64,000 bases of DNA from Nothophoma quercina. Lineage: Eukaryota > Ascomycota > Dothideomycetes > Pleosporales > Didymellaceae. The notes under the pieces were generated by a model. That model did not search any database and was not told the origin of the DNA. It saw only the letters and a list, made by a program, of their open reading frames with translations. A program made the translations under genes and the position numbers. Below are positions 20,341 to 30,955 of this stretch, one piece after another (position 1 is the stretch's first letter; each line of letters begins with the position of its first letter). The stretch covers positions 186,001-250,000 of the forward strand of contig JAKIXB010000018.1 of NCBI GenBank assembly GCA_021642125.1, read 5' to 3'.

Positions 20341-22224
20341 ATGCAGTCCATGTTCCGCCTCCCATGGAGTACAGAGTCGCCTGGCGACAGGATCATGGAG
20401 AAGGCTACGCTGCACAAGTCAAGACCGATGCCAGCTATTGAAATCCCAACTTTCAATATGAATCAAATCAAGCGCAAGGCGACAGACAGTCCTGAGCCGG
20501 CATCAACGCAGCAGGCGCATGTAGTGAAGAAGTGGAAGAGCGCGCAAGGCGAGGTGAAGTCAGCAGTGGCGAACCGTGGTACCACTGGCGTGGCAACAGG
20601 TCACTCAGGATCAGAAGATGCGCAAAGTATGCCTCAGGCTGCTTCTGCGAATATTCAGGACTCACGACCCAAGGCGCAGCTACCAAGGAAAGACAGTGTG
20701 CTGAAGGCCAAGACATCGAAACCGCAGAAAGTCAATGTAAAATCTGAAACCGACAACGTTCCTGAGACTTCGACAATATCAAACTTGACCGCTGTTCAAC
20801 AAGCGATCGAGGCGCAGATCAGCTATGAGATTCTTTTGAAGCATAACGAGCTTCGTCTGATCGAGCAAGAGTTGGCCAAATGTCAGGTTTCGATGGAGCA
20901 GCTGAGACGTTGTTCGATGATTCCGTTCCCAGGCACTGAGGGTCTCCACGACAGCCTCAGCAAAGGTGTCGGCGCTGCCCTGCAACCGCCTGCCGGCTAC
21001 ACAGAGCCTCAGTTTGCTGCGCCCTGGGGAGTCACCGATGGCCCTTACACTCGTCATTACGCCAAATGGTTGATCTCGGACATGCAGTTCGACCCTATCT
21101 CTGAACGCATGCTTGCCCAGCAACAGAGTTACTTTGGACTTGGTGAGGGCAGGACGACGCGCGGCAGTTTTGGTGACTACGGTCATGGAAACAAGGGCCG
21201 CACGTCGCGAACTTCGACTGGAATGTTGAAGCTCCCGCCTCTCGGTGAAAATCCAGCACCAGCTCCAAAGATTGACCCTCTGCTGCACAAGCGTTCCACC
21301 GACGGTCAGTGGGTACGACTCTACTGCGCTCAGTGCGGTCACAGCAATTTTTCCAACACGCAAGGTTTCCTCAACCACTGCCGTATCAAGCACAGCCTGG
21401 TATTCAAGAGCCACGACGCAGCGGCTATTGCATGCGGTGTGCCTGTTGACATCAACGAGGCTGGACAACCGGTCACGGCTACTGAGCCTGTCAGCACACC
21501 GGCTTCTGCTCCTGCAGTGTCGTTCTCTATGCCCGCTACTCCTGGCATTGTCAACCCTCTTGCAGCGCAAGGCAGCCTTCCTGCGCAGGCTAAGGATATC
21601 CACCGCGACTTCAACGCTACGCCCAAGGAAAAGTCGACGCCTGTCTCTACCAACTTCACCGGCTCGCTGTCAACACCTCATCTGAGTGCATTGGCCCAAA
21701 AGCGCGGTTTTGAGGGCAACCTTAAGGAGCTTGTCACCACATCTCGATCTAAGGTTGACCTTGACGCGATTGAGCACTCGGATGACGATCTCGCGGACAC
21801 CAATGCAGCTCCGACCCCGGTCAATGCCAACCCGCCTCAGCTAGCGCGTCTTCCCGTTAGCGCCCCCAACAAAGCGCCTGCAAGCAAGGCTCCCTTGGCG
21901 CGACCGGGCAGCAGGAAGGGCATCCAACCCAGTCACGCTCGACTTCCGATTTCGTTGCCATCGCCCGTTAAGTCAGAGTGTGACGAGCACATGCCAGACT
22001 CGCCGTTGGATCTCAGCCCTCATACCGTTGAATCCAACCCGGGCCTTGTGAGCGATCACGACGACGATGACGACGATGAGGATGATGCGCACAGCCAGCC
22101 TGACTTCATGCTTCATGACGATGTCGTTGTTGAAGACGCGAGCGACGTCGAAGGCTCGCACGAACGCGCAAGCTCTCGCCATGGACTGAACAGCTGTTGC
22201 GAGAAGGGAGAGATGAGCCATTAG
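20341..22224 (+). CDS. AHC1-like C2H2 zinc-finger protein (probable ADA/SAGA-associated)
   Basis: A single exon of 627 aa. A predicted coiled coil lies at about residues 160-195 (EILLKHNELRLIEQELAKCQ). The only clear domain is a C2H2-like finger at about 327-350 (LYCAQCGHSNFSNTQGFLNH, then CRIKH), followed directly by SHDAAAIACGVPVD. This finger-plus-GVPV arrangement is what I know from fungal proteins related to Ahc1, a subunit of the ADA histone acetyltransferase complex. That attribution is from memory and moderate. The N-terminal 150 and C-terminal 250 residues are disordered, with basic patches (QIKRKAT, VVKKWKS) and an acidic run of ten Asp/Glu near residue 575. A nuclear chromatin role is likely. 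An earlier in-frame start is not evident. Confidence 0.75.
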   Translation: MQSMFRLPWSTESPGDRIMEKATLHKSRPMPAIEIPTFNMNQIKRKATDSPEPASTQQAHVVKKWKSAQGEVKSAVANRGTTGVATGHSGSEDAQSMPQAASANIQDSRPKAQLPRKDSVLKAKTSKPQKVNVKSETDNVPETSTISNLTAVQQAIEAQISYEILLKHNELRLIEQELAKCQVSMEQLRRCSMIPFPGTEGLHDSLSKGVGAALQPPAGYTEPQFAAPWGVTDGPYTRHYAKWLISDMQFDPISERMLAQQQSYFGLGEGRTTRGSFGDYGHGNKGRTSRTSTGMLKLPPLGENPAPAPKIDPLLHKRSTDGQWVRLYCAQCGHSNFSNTQGFLNHCRIKHSLVFKSHDAAAIACGVPVDINEAGQPVTATEPVSTPASAPAVSFSMPATPGIVNPLAAQGSLPAQAKDIHRDFNATPKEKSTPVSTNFTGSLSTPHLSALAQKRGFEGNLKELVTTSRSKVDLDAIEHSDDDLADTNAAPTPVNANPPQLARLPVSAPNKAPASKAPLARPGSRKGIQPSHARLPISLPSPVKSECDEHMPDSPLDLSPHTVESNPGLVSDHDDDDDDEDDAHSQPDFMLHDDVVVEDASDVEGSHERASSRHGLNSCCEKGEMSH

Positions 22225-23054
22225 CAATCGGCAGTGAGCGGGTTAAGTCGGGCTCCCTGCCGCTTTCAGAGATGATTGATGCTTATGGTTCGTAGTCATG
22301 TCCTCCCTTCTCGCGTTTCTTGCCTTTAGAATTTACGCCTTTTTCGCACCGTCGACGATTGTCGGCGGCTATACGTGATACCAACATTCGGTTGGCAGTT
22401 TGTCTTTAGACGCTCTCAAGCTTTTCAACAGCTTGCGCTCGTCCGCATTTCGTCCTGTTCTGTTTTCTCTCATCGATACCCCGGCTCGATGATTCTCTAA
22501 AATCTACATGTCAGAAAAACTCTCAACTCTTATGCGCGCCTCAACGAAAGGAAAGGTGTTCTCTAGGCGCTGGATCACGTCTGTGTATTATCATCACATT
22601 GTATGAATCGGTATAGGATGGGTCTATGGCTGGTTAGAGGAATGCCTTTGTTTGGAAAGGTGCGGGTACACTTTTTTGTACCATTAACGTTTGATCTGAA
22701 AAGGTCGGCAACAAAATTCAGCGAGCGCGTCCTCGCTTTTGTATATATCATATCTTTAATGCTAGCGATGACGCGATACTCAACATGATGCTTCTCACTG
22801 TCTCCGTTCGACATGTGTGATGTCTGCCGTCTACACATTGCTTCGTGCAGGGCGCGTGGACCTGCATAGCCAATCGTAGCTTCAATGTGTCCTCCAACAT
22901 CATGATCCTGTCCTTTCCGCAACATAGCCCAAGCTGTTTCTCAGCGCTTATAGAGACTTATGGCTATGGCGTCGGTCCTGCCCTTACCGGACCTCAAGGT
23001 AGCTCATAGCTCATACATATATTGGCCAATCCGTTTGTGTTTCACGGTTACCAC
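22225..23054. other. 3' flanks of two convergent genes
   Basis: Between the convergent AHC1-like and Kish genes. No further gene or repeat recognised. Confidence 0.5.
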
Positions 23055-23510
23055 TCATCCCATGAATGTCAACGCCTGCAGTGTGTCAGTACCATGCTTC
23101 CTCCTCACGTAACCTTTGCAAAGCCATGCACCCCTCCCCAAACAACTTCAGTCCGCCCTTTTCGTTCTTATTGCCTCCTCTTAGCGAACACCGTTCTCCA
23201 CTCACCCAGACCTTTGCCTCCCCACATCATCTCGATAGAAAAAAGACCCAGCACTTACCGCCATAACTACGCACGCCAGACTCACATACGGGCTTAGTCT
23301 CTCGCCGACTCGCGCAGCTTTCCAGATAGGGCTGACGAAATAGTTCTCCTTGTTGCGGTCGATGATGCCGGGGAAGACGTAATGCGCGTATGTGGCCGTG
23401 CAGATGGTGAGGAGGATGACGAGGAGGAGGGATTGGAAGTTGAAGAGCGCTGTCTGAGGTAGGGTTAGCTGGATGTCTGGTGGTATTAAACACTGGGGGA
23501 AGCCTACCAT
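23055..23510 (-). CDS. KSH1: Kish / TMEM167 family small secretory-pathway membrane protein
   Basis: Three exons: 23510-23508 (just the ATG), 23453-23259 and 23075-23055, with introns of 54 nt (GTAGGC..CTCAG) and 183 nt (GTAAGT..TACTGACACACTGCAG). The spliced product is 72 aa, the canonical length for Kish proteins. Key family features are FNFQSLLLVILLTICTATY (first membrane helix), the GIIDRNK loop, WKAARVGERLSP, and the second helix YVSLACVVMA continued by exon 3 (ALTFMG-stop). Kish is an essential Golgi/early secretory protein in yeast. The second splice choice rests on the strong branch site and acceptor and the family length. The single-codon first exon is unusual but gives the conserved M-(S/T)-ALFNFQ start. 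Confidence 0.88.
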
Positions 23511-23991
23511 CTTGGCTGTGTAGTGAGGACTCAGTTGTATGGAGAGTGCTGCGGGAGTTTTGCGAAAAGATGGCGCTCTTGGAGTTTGTAAGGGCGCCTA
23601 GATTGGTCGAGTGAACAGTTGTCGTTGCAGAGAGTGGATGCATAGCTGGCGGGGAGAACATGCGCCGAGGTGAGCGGCCTGTGCGTACGTGCGTGCATGA
23701 TCGTCATTGTCTACCGCGTTCTTGCGCATGAACATCGTACATCAATACATCGACGAGATACCCCCATTGAACACCATAGCAAGACCACGTGTTGCTATTT
23801 GCATATCGCCGCTCAAAGCGCAACGTCATCCGCAACTTAGACAATCGGTCGATACAGACGACCGCGCGCGATAAAGCTACAACGATAGCTCGGCGAGCGC
23901 ATAACGGCTGCCTTCACGCGAAGGTAGACGCAGCTTCTGGAGAAGAACGGCGCAGTAGAATCCAGGGTAGAAGCTCACATACAAGCACATC
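23511..23991. promoter_or_regulatory. Divergent promoter region of Kish and TAF13 genes
   Basis: 481 bp between the two start codons. Both genes are general housekeeping genes. No individual site is assigned. Confidence 0.4.
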
Positions 23992-24733
23992 ATGACGGAA
24001 GTGCGCATGCGACTGCGCCAGAAGGGCCAGCAGTTTCCCACGCAAGACTGTAGGTACCTTCACTTCACCTCACTTCACCACTTAGCTTTCCACGCGCCTG
24101 CCTCGTTTCTCAAGCTTTGTTTGTCTATAAATTTACACTCATCCTCCCTCTCTGTTCTCATCTACGCGCTCTCAAACCAGCACCACTTCCAACTTCAGCC
24201 TGCACACACCCACAATGGCACCACCAATCCTCCCCCGCGTGCTCCTTCCCCCACACCTCAAAAAGTTCCAGACCCAATTTAACAACCCCTCAGTAGAAGC
24301 CTTCCTCCTCGCCTTCGGCGACAACGACTACCCACTCCCCGAAACCGTGCGCGTGCTGGACGAAATCGTAACCGACTACATAATCGAGACTTGCCACGAA
24401 GCAGCCGCCGTCGCACACCACGCTAGGCGTGCGAAAATCAAGCTCGACGATTTCAAATTCATGCTGAGGAGGGACACGGGGAAACTGGGCAGGGTGAGCG
24501 AGATGCTGGAGACGGATAAGGAGTTGAAGCGCAAGAGGAAGGCGTTTGATACGGATGAGGGGGCGGTGCTGCAGAAAGGGGATGGGAAGGATGAAGATGC
24601 GGAAATGCCTGTGGCGAAGAGAGGGAGGCCTGCGGCTGGAAACGGGGAGGAGGAGGATGGCAGGAAGAAGAAGAAAAAGAAGAAGGAGAAGGTTAAGAAG
24701 GAGAAGTTTGCGGATGATGAGAGTGTGGTGTGA
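23992..24733 (+). CDS. TAF13: TFIID subunit TAF13 (histone-fold)
   Basis: The histone-fold core is unmistakable: LLAFGDNDYPLPETVRVLDE, IVTDYIIETCHEAAAVAHHA, RRAKIKLDDFKFMLRRD, followed by the TAF13-typical LGRVSEMLETDKELKRKRKA. The C-terminus is a Lys-rich tail (about residues 130-170 of the one-exon model). Two start models exist. The one-exon model begins at ATG 24215 but gives a proline-rich N-terminus unlike the family. I prefer exons 23992-24049 and 24294-24733 with a 244-nt intron (GTAGGT..CCTCAG, phase 1). This yields MTEVRMRLRQKGQQFPTQDL joined to EAFLLAFGD and resembles the M-x-E-x-R..KGQ start I recall from fungal TAF13. TAF13 pairs with TAF11 within TFIID in the nucleus. Confidence 0.85.
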
Positions 24734-25385
24734 GGCGGCAAGACATATGTGGACACTCCAAGCTCCTCAGCTTCTGGCGGTACTCGAACGGCAACGAGCA
24801 CATCTGCATACCAAATGCTAGGCAAGGGCGCGCTCTCGGAGTACGCTGCAGTCATTCCTTTTCCGGTGCCTTTGACTCCCACACCTTCTTGAGGCAAGTT
24901 CAAGCCTTGCTTGACATACCTGTATGTCAAATTCCAGGTCGAGAAAGCAGCATCCACCCACTAGCTATCCTGGAAGGCATATCATAGCAGTTTCCATGGC
25001 ATACTGCGTGCACTTCTTAGTATTGACCTAGCATTTGGGGATACTCTGAGGCCCGAAACTCTGCATTGCGACGGCGTCAATGGATTTTCGATACCAATAG
25101 CATCATATATGCGTATTACTGCGCAATATACAATTCATCAATCACTTTTGTACCGATTGGGCAAGTCCCGCCTCCACTGTGCCGCAGTGTTAATCAAATC
25201 CTATCAGCTTTCCTCTCCTAATTCCGCGACGACACCAAGTGCATGTCCAGGATGCAGAGGGCTGCATCGATTCTAATGCGAACATATGCAATCGAAGTCT
25301 GGGTCTTGGCCCAGTCACTGTTCCATCGACTTCCCGTCATGGAAGTGAAGCGATCGATCAATATGGCAAGCTCGGTGAGCCTCAC
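24734..25385. other. Intergenic downstream of TAF13
   Basis: 3' flank of TAF13. No gene recognised; short frames only. Confidence 0.5.
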
Positions 25386-26330
25386 AGCACTGTTATTTCT
25401 AGTGCAAAAGAGAAGCGATGAGGCGATGGGGCTGAGCAAGCGTATTTCGAGGACACTCCACAGCCATTTGCACTGCAGTCCTTAGCGGCAGGGAGAGGCA
25501 GACTGCGGCTTAGTATCATGTGGCTTGATCCCAATCCTTAAGCTGTTGCCTGGCGTCAGCAGTTGCACTGCAATCTTTAGCGCAGAAGAGAAGTCGCAAG
25601 GCTGACTTACGTCGCTCGTGGGTAAGCGGTTGGTTGGTCTTTCTTCGACCGCCTTGATCGCTTTCTGCACTGCAATTTCTAGCGCGGATCAGAGGTTGAG
25701 AAAGACCTGTGCCGTTTGTGCATGTCGTGGGCTAGGCTCAGCCTTACGACATCCAACTTACACTGCAATATCTAGCGTAAAAGAGGAGCTGTGATTGCGG
25801 ATAAGTGTATGCAGGTCAGCCACGCGGCGAACTCAACATGGACATTATTAACTTCTTGCACTGCAATATTGAGCGCGAAAGAGCAGGTTCGGGTATCAAT
25901 CAGTGAGGATCTAGTTGCCGCGAACCGTTAATTGTAGACGGAATAGGGCCTCACCTAGCGCGGACGAGACGCTGTGCTGGACTGACTACCCGATCCTCTT
26001 CCGGGCTTTCTGCTGCAGCGGCAACGAGACATGTCCAATCAGCTCGTTGTGCTTCCGGATGATCAGACTGTGCACTGCAACTTTTGGTGTAGAAGAGAAG
26101 TCGAAGGGTGCCGCTAATTTGAGCCAATCGTCACAACCTACACCGGTGCACTGCAATCTTCAGTGTGAAAGGGCAGTCTTGACTGGGCGCATTATTTGGC
26201 TAGCACTGCAATCTTTAGCGTGCAGAGGAAGAAACCTAGTTCGTATCTCAGCCAGTAGGAACGATGGTGGATGCAGAGCATACATTGTACTTCCACTACG
26301 TGCACTGCAATCTTAGCGTAGGAGAGAGAG
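25386..26330. repeat. Array of about ten 27-30 bp repeat cores, about 100 bp apart
   Basis: A core reading TGCACTGCAATCTTTAGCG followed by a purine-rich AGAAGAG-type tail recurs on the plus strand at 25386 (diverged), 25469, 25564, 25666, 25759, 25857, 26071, 26147, 26201 and 26301. A half copy (CTAGCGCGGACGAGACG) near 25955 fills the gap between 25857 and 26071. Start-to-start distances are mostly 83-102 bp. The DNA between cores is unrelated from unit to unit by eye. On the minus strand each core reads pyrimidine tract, then CGCTAAAGATTGCAG, then TGCA, resembling a branch site plus 3' splice site. No long frame crosses the array. Its nature is unknown. Confidence 0.75.
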
Positions 26331-27009
26331 GTCTTTACAGCCTGGCAGTCTACGTCTGTGCGAGTACGGCCAAAGGTGCGACATACTGCAACTCCTTTCC
26401 ACAAAAACGGCTCACCTCTGTTAAAAAACATGTAACAGTTCGATTGTTCTCGACCGCGTTTGCTGATCAATACGATCTGATATCTGTTGACGTTGCTGCG
26501 TGATGGACCTTTTCTTGCTGAGGTATCTTCATGTAGTAACAAAATCCCCATAGAGCAGGCACAGCTTTCGAATAGTACCTATGGCTGCTGGAAGACGTTC
26601 ATTGCGAGCTCAGCGTGATCGAAGTGTTACCTAGCATTTTCTGTTCTCCGTCTTGCTGGGTCACTAGCAATGCAAAGGAATGCTCTTGAAGGTTGGTGGA
26701 ATGTTTCATTGCTGGACTTTCACGCCCAGATGCTCTCCTGCTCCAGGCCTGCAATAATCGTACAGAGCCTCAGACTACTCCAGACAGTGCGTGTTTTTTC
26801 GAGCATTCACTCGCGTTCCTACTCAACATCGTCATGCAGCATCCCCACGCCTCCACTCGCGCCCTCTTGCGGCGCATCGTGCTCGTCGTCCATCTTTTTC
26901 GTGCCTCTGGTGTTGGTGTTGCCGTTTCTAACGTCTTTGAGCAACACTACACTCGCACGTTAGCCAAAACGCCAGACCCAAGCTCTTAAGAATGCATCAT
27001 AAATCATGT
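26331..27009. other. Intergenic, downstream of eIF3f
   Basis: Holds the 3' flank of the eIF3f gene. A 98-codon plus-strand frame at 26693-26989 has no recognisable content. Confidence 0.5.
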
Positions 27010-28139
27010 TCAAGCCTCCTGCTGCCTACCCTTGTTGCCCCTTCGGTCGCCGCCCTTTTTCCTGTCACCGCCCTGCTTCTGCTCGCCCTCAGCAAGGGCA
27101 TCGCCACCACCAAGAGTAAGCGCTGCGGTCGCGAGACGGTTCGAGAGATCGATCTGGGTGCGGATGGTGTTGGCGAGGTAGGAGACAACGAGGACGTCCT
27201 GGATGTGTGCGTTGCTGCATGATGTTAGAATGGCACTTTAGCAGAAAACTTTGAAAAACGTACAAATCACGCTCAATATCGGTGGCATCGACCTTGGGTG
27301 CCAGGCTGAGGGCGTTCATCAAGAACTGACCCAGCGCGGACGAGGGCTCTGCCTCCTCGTCGAGGACGTTGTTGACGTAGTTCGAGACGCGCTCGAGCAT
27401 GTCCAGGACGTGTTGGATGGCGCGCTCGAGCTGGTCGAGGTCGGTACCGATCTCTTGTGTCCTGCTCTCTTTGTCCTTGGCGGCAGAGATGAGCTCCAGC
27501 CCTGACTTCTCGGCCTCGCCATACTTGATCTCGTGGGGAACGGGGATGAACAGGCACGAGTCGGCGGCGCGCTCAGCAGTGACACCAATGGGGGCGGAGA
27601 TGTATGTCCGCGACTCGATCTCCTTGCCAGGCTCTGTGGAAACAGTCAGGTGGACTGCAGGGTGGGGCCATGTGCCGTCGCCTTGCTGGCTGTAGAAGTT
27701 CTGGATGAGGGCAGAGAAGGTGTTCAGGTCGCTGCTGGTCGCATACCAACCAACGAGGACTTCGCGGGGGTTGGCGCGGAGGTGCAGAGCGAGCATCTGC
27801 TTCTGGTAGTCCATGTCGACCTCGACCTGCTCGGCCGTCTCGGTGTGGGGGACGGCATAGCAGTTGCGGATTTCGATCTCAGTGCCGTCTTCGCTGCGGG
27901 TTCCGAGGAGTGTGCCGATAACGCGCTCCTGGTCGGCGGGGCGGCGGAGCGAGTGGTCGAGGACAGAGAAGATAGCCTGATCACTTGTCAGCGCCTATAA
28001 GGCCAATGTATGTGTGTATGTCGGTCGCGCGCACCTGGGGCTGGATGACTACGTTCAGCGGGGCAGTCGAGGGCTGAGCGCCGATGGGGGCTGGGCCGAG
28101 CGGGCGGGCGAGGTGGAGGAAGGAGTCGTTGTCAGACAT
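27010..28139 (-). CDS. Translation initiation factor eIF3 subunit f (MPN domain)
   Basis: Three exons (28139-28035, 27976-27264, 27214-27010) with introns of 58 and 47 nt (GTGCGC..TCAG; GTACGT..GCAG), giving 340 aa. The MPN fold starts at LNVVIQPQ joined to AIFSVLDHSLRR across intron 1, then VIGTLLGTRSEDGTEIEIRN, CYAVPHTETAEQVEVD, and LVGWYATSSDLNTFSALIQN. The JAMM metal-ligand set (E, H-x-H, S..D) is not complete, as expected for the non-catalytic eIF3f branch. The C-terminal helix region (DLDQLERAIQHVLDMLERVS, SYLANTIRTQIDLSNRL) binds eIF3h in the eIF3 octamer. It ends in a basic Gly/Lys/Arg tail. It acts in the cytosol in 43S/48S assembly. Confidence 0.93.
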
Positions 28140-28469
28140 GTTGGCGATGCGGGCTCGGTTGCGCTGGGCGGTGCCGTGGGAGTTGCGAAGCCGTCGGGGT
28201 CGTGAGGGCGTTGATGGTGGTGGGGCAGAAATTGTATTGTTCCTGCCAGGTGCGGCCAGCTCGCTAGCACGGACGCTAATATTTATTTTCTGGAGGAGCG
28301 ACTTGCGGCGACGAAACTCGAAACGCAATCGGGACCAGTATTGTACAAGAAATTTTGAGTAGCTTTTGTCCGCGAGTAATCAGTGTCGCGTGACTGTACA
28401 AAGTTGTGTCAACCTATCTTTGTTGTCAATTTCGAAAACTAGAAGGCAGGAACGACCGAAGATCACAGC
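28140..28469. promoter_or_regulatory. Shared bidirectional promoter of eIF3f and UTP25
   Basis: Only 330 bp separate the two start codons, which face away from each other. One gene serves translation initiation and the other ribosome biogenesis, so a shared promoter would suit co-regulation with growth. No specific site is assigned. Confidence 0.55.
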
Positions 28470-30833
28470 ATGGCGTTCTCGAGAGGGCGCGGAGGTGCTC
28501 GTGGTGGCGCAAGAGGAGGTAGCAGAGGCGGTGGCAGGGGAAGAGGGGGTGCAAGAGGAGGTGCAAGAGGGGGTGCAAGAGGGGGTGCAAGAGGGCGAGG
28601 AAGGGGCGGAGGTCGTGGTGGATATGGCGGTGCGCGGTTGAGGAGCCCAGACGGCGAGGCGTGAGTACGGCAACGGGCTGGAATCTGTATGAGACAGTCG
28701 CTGACATGAAGTAGAGATGCTGAGAAGATACAATCGCCCGAACCAGAAGACACCGAGTCAGAGCCGTCCGACGAGTCCGAAGGAGAAGAGGGAGAAGAAG
28801 AAGAAGAGGTCGAAGACGCAGAGCCCATATCGAACGCCTACTCGACTCTACTACAATCACTAGCCTCTACGCAACCCCAAGAACGATCGAGCAAGAAACG
28901 CAAGGTGCAGGACGTTGATCAGTCAGTAGAGGAGCAAGGTCTGAAACGGCGCGCAAAGCAGTCTGATTTGAGGTCAGCAGCAGTGGAAGTTGAGGAGTCT
29001 GCCGAGGACGAGGGCGATGAGCCAGTAGATGATGATGAGGCGGCAGACCAGGAAGAGGCAGAAGAGGAAGTTGAAGAGGAGGAAGGCACATCCCTCGACA
29101 ACGAGGCGAACAACCCCTTCTTTGATAAGCACTTCGGCAACCCGAACGAGGACGAGCTTACAAAACGGTTGAAGAGGATAACAGAGAACGAATGGGCAAC
29201 GAAGAAGCTGGATGCAGGACCGGCGAAAGCTGCAAATCCGTGGAAAGCTCAGAAGGCAAGCCATACGGACACCGGAAGAGGTGTTCTGCAAGTTCCCAGC
29301 ATAGACGAGAAGGCACTGGAGAGGCCCAAGTTCAAGAGCACGCGCAACATTGGACTGAAGGCAAAGCTGGTCGAGAACGCACAGAAAGAAATTGGCGACT
29401 TCAACGACCTCGAGCAGACGATAGCACCCTCTCTGTTCAGCTACCAGGACCTGCTGTTTGGCGCGCGGACAGTGCAGAACGCCGGTCGCCTACGGGACAT
29501 CACTTGCTTGCACGCCCTCAACCACATCCTGATGACACGAGACCGTGTGTTGAAGAACAATGCAAAGCTGGCAGCAGCGAAGGAGGATGAGGATGTCGAG
29601 TACCGTGACCAAGGCTTCACAAGACCTAAGATTCTGTTTCTGCTCGAGACGAAGCAGGCTTGCGTACGCGCATTGGACTCCATTACCAGATTGCACACAT
29701 TCGAGCAACAAGAGAACAAGAAGCGTTTCTTAGACAGCTTCTCGCAGCCAGAAGACAAGTTTTCAGCAGACAGGCCTGACGATTTCCGAGAGCTCTTCGA
29801 AGGCAACGACGAGAACGAGTTCCGTGTGGGCGTCAAGTTGACCCGCAAGACACTGAAGCTCTACTCGACCTTCTACAACTCAGACATCATCTTCGCCTCC
29901 GCCCTCGGTCTCCGCCGCGCCATCGAAACCGGCGACAAGAAGAAGCGAGGTGATTACGACTTCCTCTCCTCCATCGAAATGGTTATCATGGATCAAGCCG
30001 ACGCAACACTCATGCAAAACTTCGAACACGCCGAATTCGTCTTCGACCACCTCAACCTGCAACCCAAAGACCCGCACGGCTGCGACTTTTCTCGCGTCCG
30101 ATCCTGGTATCTTGACGGCCATGCTCCACACCTCCGCCAAACTATCGTCCTCTCTGCCTTCCTAACCCCCAAAATAAACTCCCTCTACTACAAACACATG
30201 CGCAACGTCGCCGGCCGTCTGCGATACACACCCGATTACACCTCCGGGCTAATCGAATCGCTCTCCTACGGCATCAAGCAGACCTTCCTGCGCTTCGACT
30301 CGCCGTCCCACCTGACAGACCCAGACGCACGATTCAAGTACTTCCACACCTCCATCCTGCCGTCTATCTCCCGCCTACCCAAACCCGCGACGGGAGGTGT
30401 GGGCGTATTGGTCTTCATCCCCTCATACCTCGACTTCGTCCGCGTTCGCAACTCCCTCGTCGACAGCGACTTCAGCTACGGACTTATTCAGGAATACACC
30501 GACGCTACGGATGTGCGCAAAGCTCGTTCGCACTTCATGTCCGGCAAGCACTCCCTCCTTTTGTACACAGGCCGCGCGCATCATTTCCACCGCTACCAGA
30601 TCAGGGGTGTGAAGCGCGTCGTGTTCTACGGTGTCCCCGAGAATCCGAAGTTTTATGATGAGATTCTGGGGTTCATTGGTAAGAGTGTGGAGAGGGGCGA
30701 GATTAGTAGGCAGGAAGCTAGTGTAAGGGTGGCTTTTAGTAAATGGGAGAGGTTGGAGCTGGAGAGGATTGTTGGCACGAAGAGGGTGGGGAAGATGATT
30801 GCTGATCGGGGGGATGTGTTTGACTTCGTGTAA
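28470..30833 (+). CDS. UTP25: U3 snoRNP-associated protein Utp25 (DIEXF family)
   Basis: Exons 28470-28660 and 28715-30833 are joined by a 54-nt intron (GTGAGT..GTAG, phase 2), giving 769 aa. Residues 1-55 are almost pure RGG/RGA repeats, a nucleolar GAR-type tail. Residues about 70-205 are acidic with Lys/Arg clusters (SSKKRKVQ). The conserved Utp25 core follows: NPFFDKHFGNPNEDELTK, TIAPSLFSYQDLLFGARTVQ, the helicase-like blocks RPKILFLLETKQACVRALDS and SSIEMVIMDQADATLMQNFE, RQTIVLSAFLTPKINSLYY, and GVKRVVFYGVPENPKFYDEI. Intact Walker A (GKT) and DEAD motifs are absent, as usual for this inactive-helicase-like family. It acts in the nucleolus in early 18S rRNA processing as part of the SSU processome. 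Confidence 0.94.
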
Positions 30834-30955
30834 GTGTCAGGAAATCTTGTACAGTAAGTCCAGGAAATGCATTGGGTGGTGTTATAGGTGCATAGCCTCT
30901 GGAATGGAATGTTTCACATAATACCTCCATTCATTGCAAATGACATTCTACTTCA

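Noticed and set aside
20779..21603. 274-codon frame antisense to the AHC1-like gene
   Set aside because: Arg/Ser/Leu-rich shadow of a GC-rich coding region, with no independent support.
23227..23661. 144-codon minus frame overlapping Kish
   Set aside because: It is the wrong frame of the Kish exons, His/Pro/Arg-rich. The Kish frame gives a full family match.
24376..24957. 193-codon frame antisense to TAF13
   Set aside because: Its Phe/Ser-rich runs are simply the complement of the Lys-rich TAF13 tail.
25386..26330. CRISPR array
   Set aside because: Spacing is about 100 bp with variable cores of imperfect identity, there are no cas genes, and the surroundings are clearly eukaryotic nuclear DNA. 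Reported as a repeat of unknown nature instead.
27399..28000. Plus-strand frames opposite eIF3f
   Set aside because: Shadows of the conserved eIF3f coding sequence.
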